Shown one piece after another: positions 5,375 through 12,376 of a stretch of DNA of 24,962 nt. Within the stretch, counting starts at the first letter, position 1, and each line of letters opens with the position of its first letter. The notes under the pieces were generated by a model. It made no database searches. It was not told the origin of the DNA and was given only the letters and a program-made list of their open reading frames with translations. Source of the stretch: Candidatus Adiutrix sp. Its GTDB lineage: Bacteria > Desulfobacterota > Desulfarculia > Adiutricales > Adiutricaceae. The DNA is taken from contig JAITVE010000311.1 of the NCBI GenBank assembly GCA_031285975.1, positions 1-24,962 of the forward strand. The letters are read 5' to 3'. Made by a program: the position numbers and the translations under genes.

Positions 5375-8251
5375 TCACTCTTCGCCGTCTTTTTCGTCAT
5401 CACCCGCCAGAATGCGGATTTTGCGGCGCTGTTCGAAGGTGGCCATGCGGCTTTCCAGGGGCGCGGCCGACTCGGGGCTGTGCTTGGGACGTTTGAGGAA
5501 GAGCTTGAAACCGCCCGACTGTTCCTCGGGCTGCGGGGGCTCGTCTTCGTCGTCTTCGTCCATGGTTTGGAGCAGTTCCAGCGGCTCGTCGTCTTCATCG
5601 TCGGCCATGGGCTGGAGGAGCTCCAGCGGCTCGTCATCGTCATCATCATCCATGGTTTGGAGCAGTTCCAGCGGTTCCTCGTCGTCGTCATCGTCCATGG
5701 GCTGAAGGAGTTCCAGCGGCTCGTCGTCGTCTTCGTCAGCATCGTCGACCGGGCTGCCCAGGGTGATGACCGTTTCCGTCAGTTCCACAACCCCGTCGCC
5801 ATCGTCTTCGGCAAACTGGACGAGTTCCACCATGGCTTCGTCGTCGTCGTCATCTTCATCGTCGCCGAGGGGGGTGAGTTCCGGGAAATCGCCGTCGTCG
5901 TCGTCGCTGTCGTCGTCCGCCGTTTGCTGAAGCAGTTCCAGCGCCGTTTCATCAGGGCCGTCTTCGGGGAAGAGCGGCGCTGATGCAGGGGGAGCCGCCG
6001 GAGTGTCGGCGGGCTCATCCGCAGCCGCGTCCGCATAGCTGACAAAGCTGAGGGGCGGTTCTTCGGCTTTTTCCTCAGCCGCAGGGGGCGCGGCGGGGGT
6101 GAAGGTTGCGATGGGTTCCGGGGCCGGTTCCGGCTGGGGCGCGGGAGCCGCCGCCGGGGCCGGGGGGATGGGGGTCTCGCTCGTCCAGGCGATTTTCTGG
6201 TCGGCAGGGCGGCCTTCGTTGATGGTCTCCACAGTCAGGGCCATGACTTCCGGCAGACGGGCCTCCACGGCCTTTTCCAGGGCCGCGTCCACCTGCTCGG
6301 CCACAGCCTGGGCCAGAGCCGCCGGGAGGCGCTCGGCCACTTCGGCATTCAGGACGGGCGGCAGTTCGGCTTCCACGCGGGCCGCCAGGGCCTCGGGAAG
6401 CTGCACAGCCACGGCCTCGTCCAGGGCATGATCAAGGCGGGAGGAGACTTCCTCCATCAGCTTTTCAGGCAGCTGAATTTCCAGGGCCGTGTTCATGGCG
6501 TCCGGCAGGCGGTTTTCTATTTCCGTGGCCAAAGCCTTGGGGAGGCGGGCCTCCACTTCCTCGCGCAGGGTTTCGTCAATGCGGCGGGCCACCTCGGCCG
6601 CCAGGGCCTCGGGCAGGGCTTTTTGCACGGCGGCTTCCAGGGCCTCGGCCCGGTGCTCGCGCACGGCGACTTCCAGGGCGGCGGGCAATTCCTTTTCCAC
6701 GGCCACGGCCAGCACTTCTTCCTGCCGCCGCCGCAGTTCCTCGCGGGAGCCGGGGAATTCTTTTTCCACGGCCTCTTCCAGAGCCGCAGGCAGGCGCGTT
6801 GCCACTTCGGAGGCCAACAGGGGCGGAATCCGCAGTTCCACCTCGCCGCTCAAAATGCCGGGGAGGCGTTTATTGACCTCAATTTCCAGGGCGCGGGGAT
6901 AGTTTTCGGCCACGCGGCGCACCAGGAGTTCCGGCAATTTGGCCCGCACTTCGTCATTCAAAGCGTCCTGCAAATGGGCCTGCACTTCGGCCTTGAGGGC
7001 GGCGGGAGCACGTTTTTCCACCTCGGCCTTGAGCATATCCGGGATGCGCTTTTCCACCTCGGCGGACAGAATGTCCGGGAGTTTCAAATTCACTTCTTTG
7101 GCTAAAGCCTCGGGGAAGCGGGCCCAGACTTCGGTTTTCAGGGCTTCGGGCAGTTTGGCTTCCACCTTGGGGGCCAGGGCCGCCGGGAGTTCCTCGGTGA
7201 CGCGGGCGGCCAGGGCCTCGGGCAGGTGCTTTTCCACGGCCTCGGCCAGGGCCCCGGCGAATTTCGCGTCCACTTCCTTCAAAAGGGCCTGGGGCAGATA
7301 TTTTTCCACTTCCACGGCCAGGGCTTCGGGCAGCTTGTTGTCCACCGCCGAGGCCAGGGCGTAGGGCAGCCGGGTTTCCACCTTGATGGCCAGTTGCACC
7401 GGGAATTTGGCCTCCACCTTGGCGGCCAGGGCGGCCGGAAGGCGGGTCTCTATTTCCTGGGCCAGGGCTTTGTCCAACTCCTGGCGCAGGCTGTCGGCCA
7501 GCACTTGCGGGAGGCGGGCTTCCACTTCCTGGGCCAGGCGTTCGGGCAGGCGTTTTTTCACTTCCACGCCCAGCACTTCCGGCAATTTTTCCCGCACCGT
7601 GGCCCCCAGGGCCATGGGTAAACGCTCCTGCACGGCGGCGTTGAGGGCCGCCGGGAGTTCCAGGGCCACGGCCTGTTTGAGGGCCGCTTTTTTCTCGAAA
7701 TTATTCTTGATGGTTTCGCCCTCGGCCTTCTCCGGCAAGGAAAAACGGTTTTCTTCATCAAGAATCAAGTCAAAGAAGCGGCCGCGCAGGATGAGGCTCC
7801 GCACCATGCCGAGGATGAGCTGGCGGTAGGTGTCGGTGGTGAAGTCAAAGGTGAAATTGAGGGAGTCGAGGCTTTCAGCGGTCAGGTCGCCGCCGCCTTC
7901 GGGCTCAATGAACATCGGCAGGCCGTCCGTGTCCTTGAACATGCGCCGCCAGGCGGATGCGGGCAGCACCCCGCTGCGGACGGCCCCTTCCAGCATGGCG
8001 CGAAGCTCGGCCTGGAAGGCGGTGAGGTCGTCGAAGAGGTCGGCGTCGGGCAGGTGCTTTTGATAACGCTCAAAGAGGGGGCGGTCTTTGATATCGTGCT
8101 TCAAATTCAGGGAGGCCAGCACTTCCTGGTATTCGCGCCAGTTGATGAGGTAGCGCGGCACTTCCACCATAATGTCGCCGCTCACCGATTTGATGATGAC
8201 CTGGCTCAGTTCGAATTTGAAGTTTAGAAAGGCAATCAATTCTTTAGTCAT
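5375..8251 (-). CDS. Giant tandem-repeat protein with acidic tail, function unknown
   Basis: A protein of about 958 residues with four regions. Residues 1-198 form a domain I do not recognise (starts MTKELIAFLNFKFELSQ). Residues 199-677 are about 40 tandem 12-residue repeats with consensus LPxALxxxVxxR/K. Residues ~680-780 are a Pro/Ala/Glu-rich linker. Residues ~780-903 are strongly acidic and include four 15-residue EPLELLQ repeats. A short basic end with FKLFLKRPK and EQRRKIRIL follows. No signal peptide or membrane helix is apparent, so it is probably cytosolic. The repeats look like short amphipathic helices broken by proline and could form a long filament, scaffold or surface-binding rod. 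ATG 8251 was chosen because the translation before it is an unlikely basic stretch from GTG 8314; neither start has a strong Shine-Dalgarno sequence. It faces the B3/B4 gene and follows proA with a 0.2 kb gap. Confidence 0.85.
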   Translation of the reverse strand: MTKELIAFLNFKFELSQVIIKSVSGDIMVEVPRYLINWREYQEVLASLNLKHDIKDRPLFERYQKHLPDADLFDDLTAFQAELRAMLEGAVRSGVLPASAWRRMFKDTDGLPMFIEPEGGGDLTAESLDSLNFTFDFTTDTYRQLILGMVRSLILRGRFFDLILDEENRFSLPEKAEGETIKNNFEKKAALKQAVALELPAALNAAVQERLPMALGATVREKLPEVLGVEVKKRLPERLAQEVEARLPQVLADSLRQELDKALAQEIETRLPAALAAKVEAKFPVQLAIKVETRLPYALASAVDNKLPEALAVEVEKYLPQALLKEVDAKFAGALAEAVEKHLPEALAARVTEELPAALAPKVEAKLPEALKTEVWARFPEALAKEVNLKLPDILSAEVEKRIPDMLKAEVEKRAPAALKAEVQAHLQDALNDEVRAKLPELLVRRVAENYPRALEIEVNKRLPGILSGEVELRIPPLLASEVATRLPAALEEAVEKEFPGSREELRRRQEEVLAVAVEKELPAALEVAVREHRAEALEAAVQKALPEALAAEVARRIDETLREEVEARLPKALATEIENRLPDAMNTALEIQLPEKLMEEVSSRLDHALDEAVAVQLPEALAARVEAELPPVLNAEVAERLPAALAQAVAEQVDAALEKAVEARLPEVMALTVETINEGRPADQKIAWTSETPIPPAPAAAPAPQPEPAPEPIATFTPAAPPAAEEKAEEPPLSFVSYADAAADEPADTPAAPPASAPLFPEDGPDETALELLQQTADDDSDDDDGDFPELTPLGDDEDDDDDEAMVELVQFAEDDGDGVVELTETVITLGSPVDDADEDDDEPLELLQPMDDDDDEEPLELLQTMDDDDDDEPLELLQPMADDEDDEPLELLQTMDEDDEDEPPQPEEQSGGFKLFLKRPKHSPESAAPLESRMATFEQRRKIRILAGDDEKDGEE
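5543..5722 (-). repeat. Four tandem 45-bp units encoding acidic EPLELLQ repeats
   Basis: Four consecutive 15-residue units (residues 844-903 of the repeat protein) each read EPLELLQ, then P or T, M, and six acidic or near-acidic residues. P and T alternate at position 8 (P, T, P, T), which suggests that a two-unit block was duplicated. Two decayed relatives lie just upstream: ETALELLQQTADDDS and EAMVELVQFAEDDGD. In DNA the array appears as repeated tcgtcgtc tracts with ccatgg inside each unit. Confidence 0.9.
6221..7657 (-). repeat. About 40 tandem 36-bp units encoding the 12-residue LPxALxxxVxxx repeat
   Basis: Reading the translation in steps of 12 from residue 199 gives an almost unbroken register, for example LPEALAVEVEKY, LPEALAARVTEE, LPAALAPKVEAK, LPDILSAEVEKR. 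I count 40 units. The single register slip is at units 26-27, which include FPGSREELRRRQ and total 23 instead of 24 residues. Position 1 is mostly Leu (or Phe/Ile), position 2 mostly Pro, position 5 Leu, position 9 Val, and positions 10-12 charged. Units differ a good deal at the DNA level, so the array is old or under selection rather than a recent slippage product. Confidence 0.93.
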
Positions 8252-8329
8252 AACCGTGCTCGCTTCGCGGGGGAAGGTGGCGGGACGTTTCCGCAACCGC
8301 CGGATAAACCACACTGTATCACGCTTATT

Positions 8330-8363
8330 TAAGCATAATTATGCTTAGATGACTATCATTATT
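8330..8363 (-). promoter_or_regulatory. Perfect 18-bp palindrome overlapping a Fur-box-like site upstream of the repeat-protein gene
   Basis: TAAGCATAATTATGCTTA (8330-8347) is a perfect palindrome. Immediately beside it, and overlapping its end, the minus strand at 8345-8363 matches 13 of 19 positions of the classical Fur consensus, including an unbroken ATAATGATA. The AT-rich block is the only likely promoter region for the repeat-protein gene. A dimeric repressor site at the promoter is a reasonable inference; iron control through Fur is tentative because 13/19 is a borderline match. The rest of the gap up to 8460 shows only a small CTGTT/AACAG inverted repeat (about 8418-8433). Confidence 0.45.
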
Positions 8364-8460
8364 TTTCGGCCCCAACTCTGGTGTTTTTACGAGTACAAGG
8401 CAACAAGATGCTGTACCTGTTGCGGGGAACAGATTGGGAAGGCCTCCAACAAAGTAAAAT

Positions 8461-9711
8461 TTAACGAAGATGCCCATCGCCGCTGACGATGAAGCGGGTG
8501 GTGGTCAGTTCCCGCAAACCCATCGGCCCGTAAGCGTGGAGGCGGGTGGTGCTGATGCCGATTTCGGCCCCCAGGCCCAGGGCCCCGCCGTCGTTGAGGC
8601 GGGAGGAGGCGTTGACCATGACGCAGCCCGCCTCCACCTGGCGCAGGAAGCGGCCGGCGCGGCCTTTGTCCCGCGTGGCAATAACTTCAGTGTGGCGGGA
8701 GCCGCAGCGGGCAATATGCTCCAGGGCCGCGTCAAAATCCGCCACAACTTTAACCGCCAGGGTTAAGGCCAAAAACTCGCGGCCCCAGTCGTCGGCGGCG
8801 GCCGCCTCGGCCTGGGGCAGGAACTCTAGCGCGGCAGGGTCGGCTTTCAAGGTCACGCCCAGTTCGCGCAAACGCTCCCCGGCCAGGGGCAGGAAAGCCG
8901 GGGCTTCGTCCTGGTGGACGAGCAGGCACTCCAGGCTGTTGCAGGTGGAGGGCCGCTGGGTTTTGCCGTTGACGAGCAGGTTCAGGGCCATGTCCACATC
9001 CGCGCCCTGGTCTACGTAGAGGTGGCAGACCCCGCGAAAATGTTTCAGCACCGGGATGCGGCTGTGCTCGCTGACAAAGCGGATCAGCCCCTCCCCTCCC
9101 CTGGGGATGACCAGGTCAATGGTTTCGCTGAGGGTCAAGAGTTCTTTCAACTCGTCCTGTCCCAGGCTGGGGAGGACGGTGACAGCCTCGGGCCTCACCT
9201 CCGCCTCTGCCAGGGCTTCGGCGAAGATTTTTTGCAGCACGGCGGACGTTTGGGCCATTTCCTTGCCGCCCTTGACGATGAGGCCGTTGCCGCTTTTCAG
9301 GCATAAAGCCCCGGCCTCCACCACCGCGCCCGGGCGGGCCTCGCAGATAAAGGCTATGAGCCCCAGGGGGATGCGGAGGCGGCTCACTTCCAGACCGCTG
9401 TCCAGCACCCGTTCGTCTGAAATTTCCCCCACCGGGTCGGGCAAAGCCCGCACCTGGGCCACGGCCCGTGCCAGTTCGGCCACCCGGCTTTCGTTCAGGC
9501 TCAGGCGGTCGATCATATGCTCGGCCATGCCGCCCGCCCGCGCCGCCTCCGCATCGCGCCCGTTGGCCGCGAGAAGCTCCGCCGTGCTGGCCACGAGCCC
9601 GCTTTCCAGAGCCAACAGCAGGCGGTTTTTGAGTTCGGTATCAGCCAGGGCCACATCGCGGGAGGCTTGGGCTGCCCGCTCGGCCACGGTTTTGATGGAA
9701 AGAGTGTTCAT
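8461..9711 (-). CDS. proA: Glutamate-5-semialdehyde dehydrogenase (gamma-glutamyl phosphate reductase)
   Basis: Counted from ATG 9711, the protein has 416 residues, the usual ProA length. It reduces gamma-glutamyl phosphate to glutamate-5-semialdehyde with NADPH, the second step of proline synthesis in the cytosol. Visible family marks are PLGLIAFICEARPGAVVEAGALCLKSGN, the catalytic cysteine in QRPSTCNSLECLL (Cys257), and GLGAEIGISTTRLHAYGPMGL near the C-terminus. The partner kinase gene proB is not in this window. The gene follows rnj on the same strand. The frame stays open upstream for 64 more codons that encode two membrane helices (described separately), so a longer membrane-anchored form from GTG 9903 is possible. 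The Shine-Dalgarno before ATG 9711 (AGAGA) is moderate. Confidence 0.95.
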   Translation of the reverse strand: MNTLSIKTVAERAAQASRDVALADTELKNRLLLALESGLVASTAELLAANGRDAEAARAGGMAEHMIDRLSLNESRVAELARAVAQVRALPDPVGEISDERVLDSGLEVSRLRIPLGLIAFICEARPGAVVEAGALCLKSGNGLIVKGGKEMAQTSAVLQKIFAEALAEAEVRPEAVTVLPSLGQDELKELLTLSETIDLVIPRGGEGLIRFVSEHSRIPVLKHFRGVCHLYVDQGADVDMALNLLVNGKTQRPSTCNSLECLLVHQDEAPAFLPLAGERLRELGVTLKADPAALEFLPQAEAAAADDWGREFLALTLAVKVVADFDAALEHIARCGSRHTEVIATRDKGRAGRFLRQVEAGCVMVNASSRLNDGGALGLGAEIGISTTRLHAYGPMGLRELTTTRFIVSGDGHLR

Positions 9712-9903
9712 GGTTTTTCTCTGATGAAAAAATTCAAGCACTATGAAGGTTACAAAAACGGTCAGCAAACAGGCCCCAAAACGGACTAAAAAGGCAAGAT
9801 CAGTATACGATGCCAGCAACCCTCCAACAAGAGCGCCGGCTATGACGCTAAAAAAGAACTGAGCAGATTCCCGCTCTTCTGTTTTATCTCTTTGCAACGC
9901 CAC
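9712..9903 (-). other. In-frame N-terminal extension of proA encoding two membrane helices
   Basis: From GTG 9901-9903 an open frame of 64 codons runs straight into proA without a stop. AGAGG (complement of 9911-9915) lies 7 bases before the GTG, a better ribosome site than that of proA itself. The translation has a charged start (QRDKTEERES), two hydrophobic segments (FFFSVIAGALVGGLLASY and FGACLLTVFVTFIVLEFF) and then HQRKT before the ProA methionine. Base composition is lower in GC than in the surrounding genes. It could be a small two-helix membrane protein fused to ProA, an upstream small gene that has lost its stop, or a chance open frame. Confidence 0.5.
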
Positions 9904-9939
9904 AATGAGACCTCTTGACGCTTTCTCGCAATAGACAGT

Positions 9940-11664
9940 TTACAAGGGAAACAGCGTCTCCTGCGCGCCATTGGCTTCCGACGGCGAAACGAACACCACC
10001 TGGGGCCAGACCGTGGGTTTGCGGCTGATGGAGTTGCGGAACAGGGCCCGCACTTCCCGCTGAATGGCGGCGGTCAGTTCCCCGGCGTTCGGGGTTTCGC
10101 GCCAGGCTTCGGGGGAGCGGGCGTTCTGCCAGTCGCGCACGGCCTTTTCGGCCACGGCTTCGGCTTCCAGGCTCAGGTCAAGGTCGCTTTCGTAATGCAC
10201 GCCGCTCAGGGCCGCTTTGGGCGGGGCCAACAACTCCCGGCCGTCGGCGGAAAGCACCACGGTGATGACCACCAGGCCGCCCCCGGCCAGTTTCAGGCGG
10301 CTTTGCAGCACCGGGTCGCCGGGCTCGCCCAAGCGGTTGCCATCCACCAAACGGCGGCCGCTTTCCACGGGGTCGCCGCGCTGGGCGCCGCTGTCGTTTA
10401 AAATCAAGGGCTGGCCGTTGCCCAGAATCCACACCTGCTCCTCTGTCCAGCCCAGGTTCAGGGCCAGTTCGCCGTGGCGCACCAGCTTGCGCGTTTCGCC
10501 GTGGACGGGCACCAGGTATTTCGGCCGGGTGAGGTTGAGCATCATCTTCAAGTCCTCGGCCTGGGCGTGCCCCGAGGAGTGCACCAGGGTGCGGCGGCTG
10601 TCGGCCACCGTGGCCCCCTGGCGGTAAAACAGGTCGATGAGCTCGGCAATGGCCTTTTCGTGGCCGGGGATGGAGCGGGCCGAGAGGATGACGCTATCCC
10701 CGCTTTGGATGCGAATCTGCTTGTGGTCGCCGTGAGCCATGCGGTAGAGGGCGCTCATGGGCTCGCCCTGGCTGCCGGTGGCCACGATGACCAGTTCGTC
10801 GTCCTTGACGTTGGCGGAGTCGGCCAGGGGGACTTCGTCCTCGTCCTCAATGTGCAGATATCCCAAGCTTTTGGCCAGCTTGACGATGTTCAGCATCCCC
10901 CGCCCGGCGAAGGCCACCTTGCGGCCCACGGCCTGGGCGGCCCGCGTCACCTGCCGGATGCGGGCCAGGGAGGAGGCGAAGCAGGCCAGGATAACCCGGC
11001 CCGGCGCTTCCTCGAAAATTTTCTCCAAATTGCGGCCCACCATGGTTTCGCTGTCGGTGCAGCCGGGGGAGTCGGCATTGGTGGAGTCGGACAAAAGGGC
11101 CAAAACGCCCCGCTCGCCGTATTCGGCGAATTTGTAGAGGTCGATGCGGTCTTCGGAATTGGCCTGGTCGATTTTGAAATCGCCGGTGTGAATAATGGCC
11201 CCCAGGGGCGTATTCACGGCCACGGCCAGGCCATCGACAATACTGTGGTTGACCTGGATGAATTCCAGGTCAAAGGGCCCCACGTCCAGCTTTTGCCGGG
11301 GGGCGATTTCCACCAGGTGGGTGGAGCCCAGGCGGGCGTCCTTAAACTTTTCAGCGGCCAGGGCCAGGGTGAGGCGGCTGCCGTAGACGGGCACGTCGTG
11401 CCCCAGTTCGCGCATCAGATACCCGGCGGCGCCGATGTGATCCTCATGGCCGTGGGTCAGCACCAGGCCGCGCACCCTGTCGGCCCGCTCGATAAGCCAG
11501 GAAAAATCAGGGATGACCAGATCCACGCCAGGCATACTGGCCGCGTCCGGGAACATGAGCCCCGCGTCAATGACCAGGATGTGATCCCGGTATTCCAGGG
11601 CCATGCAGTTTAAGCCGATTTCGCCCAAACCGCCCAGGGGCACTATTTTAATTTCAGTAGGCAA
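9940..11664 (-). CDS. rnj: Ribonuclease J
   Basis: The 574-residue protein is a beta-CASP metallo-beta-lactamase nuclease, close to the usual 550-560 residues plus a slightly longer C-terminal domain. It starts with KIVPLGGLGEIGLNCMALEY and has the zinc motif HGHEDH at residues 71-76, then a GAIIHTGDFKID motif, LLSDSTNADSPGCTDSE, VATGSQGEPMSAL, and HSSGHAQAEDLKMMLNLTRPKYLVPVHGE in the beta-CASP part. RNase J combines endonuclease and 5'-to-3' exonuclease activity in mRNA decay and rRNA maturation. It is the third gene behind the lepA promoter (lepA, QueG-like, rnj), with a 29-base gap to the preceding gene. Confidence 0.95.
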   Translation of the reverse strand: MPTEIKIVPLGGLGEIGLNCMALEYRDHILVIDAGLMFPDAASMPGVDLVIPDFSWLIERADRVRGLVLTHGHEDHIGAAGYLMRELGHDVPVYGSRLTLALAAEKFKDARLGSTHLVEIAPRQKLDVGPFDLEFIQVNHSIVDGLAVAVNTPLGAIIHTGDFKIDQANSEDRIDLYKFAEYGERGVLALLSDSTNADSPGCTDSETMVGRNLEKIFEEAPGRVILACFASSLARIRQVTRAAQAVGRKVAFAGRGMLNIVKLAKSLGYLHIEDEDEVPLADSANVKDDELVIVATGSQGEPMSALYRMAHGDHKQIRIQSGDSVILSARSIPGHEKAIAELIDLFYRQGATVADSRRTLVHSSGHAQAEDLKMMLNLTRPKYLVPVHGETRKLVRHGELALNLGWTEEQVWILGNGQPLILNDSGAQRGDPVESGRRLVDGNRLGEPGDPVLQSRLKLAGGGLVVITVVLSADGRELLAPPKAALSGVHYESDLDLSLEAEAVAEKAVRDWQNARSPEAWRETPNAGELTAAIQREVRALFRNSISRKPTVWPQVVFVSPSEANGAQETLFPL

Positions 11665-11693
11665 GATTCATTAATCCTTATTTTCACAAAACG

Positions 11694-12371
11694 TCAGCCG
11701 CGTTCCAGGCCGGACGACAGCGGGCAAACCACGCGGCAAATATTGCAATTCACCACCCCGAAGCCCCGCGAGTTGGTTTCATAGGTGTTGGGGCGGCAGC
11801 GTTTCTGGTCGGCGGTTTCCCCGTTCAAAGCTTTGGTGGGGCAGGCTTCCAGGCAGCGGCGGCAGTTTTTCAGGCACACATGTTCGGCGGGCGGCGAAGT
11901 GGCCAGTTCCAGGTCGGTCAATATCCCGCCAATGGTCAGCATGTTGCCGAATTTTTTATTGAGCAGCAGGGTGTTGCGGCCCAGCGTCCCCAGCCCGGCC
12001 AGCACGGCGGCGTGGCGCATGGACATGAGGCCCTGGCCGCGCAGCGCGTCCTCGTCCCAGTAATCATAGGGCGAATCGGCCGGGAGCGGCACGGCCAGGC
12101 CGCCCAGGTCTTCAATGGCCAAGGCGGCCTGAGAGGCTATGCGGTCAACCTCAAAGACGTTGATTTCAATGGCCCGGTTATAGACAATGCGGGGGCTGAC
12201 CAAGGCGGCGCCCTGGGGCATCCGCTTGGCAAAAATCACCGCTGACCGGCAGCCGCTGAAAATATCCAACGGATGAAAACCCTCCGGGGCCTCGCCGAAA
12301 GCGTCCACATGGGCCAGGCCGCACACGTCGGCCCCCAGGCGGAGCAGTATTTCCTGAATTTTCGCTTCCAT
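11694..12371 (-). CDS. QueG-like iron-sulfur protein, short form
   Basis: The 225-residue protein resembles epoxyqueuosine reductase (QueG, COG1600). The core contains YNRAIEINVFEVDRIA, RHAAVLAGLGTLGRNTLLLN and GGILTD, followed by a ferredoxin-like region with Cys166, 170, 173, 177 and 192, then Cys209, 212 and 216. This is enough for two [4Fe-4S] clusters (motifs CRRCLEACP and CNICRVVCP). True QueG proteins are about 300-380 residues long with C-terminal HEAT-like repeats and reduce epoxyqueuosine in tRNA using cobalamin. This one stops right after the second cluster, so it is probably a shorter relative with a different substrate. Its start lies 5 bases after the lepA stop. Confidence 0.8.
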   Translation of the reverse strand: MEAKIQEILLRLGADVCGLAHVDAFGEAPEGFHPLDIFSGCRSAVIFAKRMPQGAALVSPRIVYNRAIEINVFEVDRIASQAALAIEDLGGLAVPLPADSPYDYWDEDALRGQGLMSMRHAAVLAGLGTLGRNTLLLNKKFGNMLTIGGILTDLELATSPPAEHVCLKNCRRCLEACPTKALNGETADQKRCRPNTYETNSRGFGVVNCNICRVVCPLSSGLERG

Positions 12372-12376
12372 GGGGC

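Noticed and set aside
6221-7657. CRISPR-like array because of the regular 36-base period
   Set aside because: There are no unique spacers between identical repeats; the period is codon-based and encodes a continuous protein repeat.
5480-7829. Long plus-strand frames opposite the repeat-protein gene, with Ser- or Phe/Gly-rich translations
   Set aside because: They are mirror images of the 36- and 45-base repeats on the other strand; repeated GC-rich codons keep all frames open.
8349-8486. Plus-strand frame of 45 codons containing a CCTCC cysteine cluster upstream of and overlapping the proA end
   Set aside because: It overlaps the 3' end of proA and the palindrome, lacks a ribosome site and has no second cysteine pair; the cysteines are probably accidental.
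10474-11613. Long plus-strand frame of 379 codons opposite rnj
   Set aside because: The minus-strand frame has unmistakable RNase J motifs along its whole length; the opposite frame is a shadow caused by high GC content.
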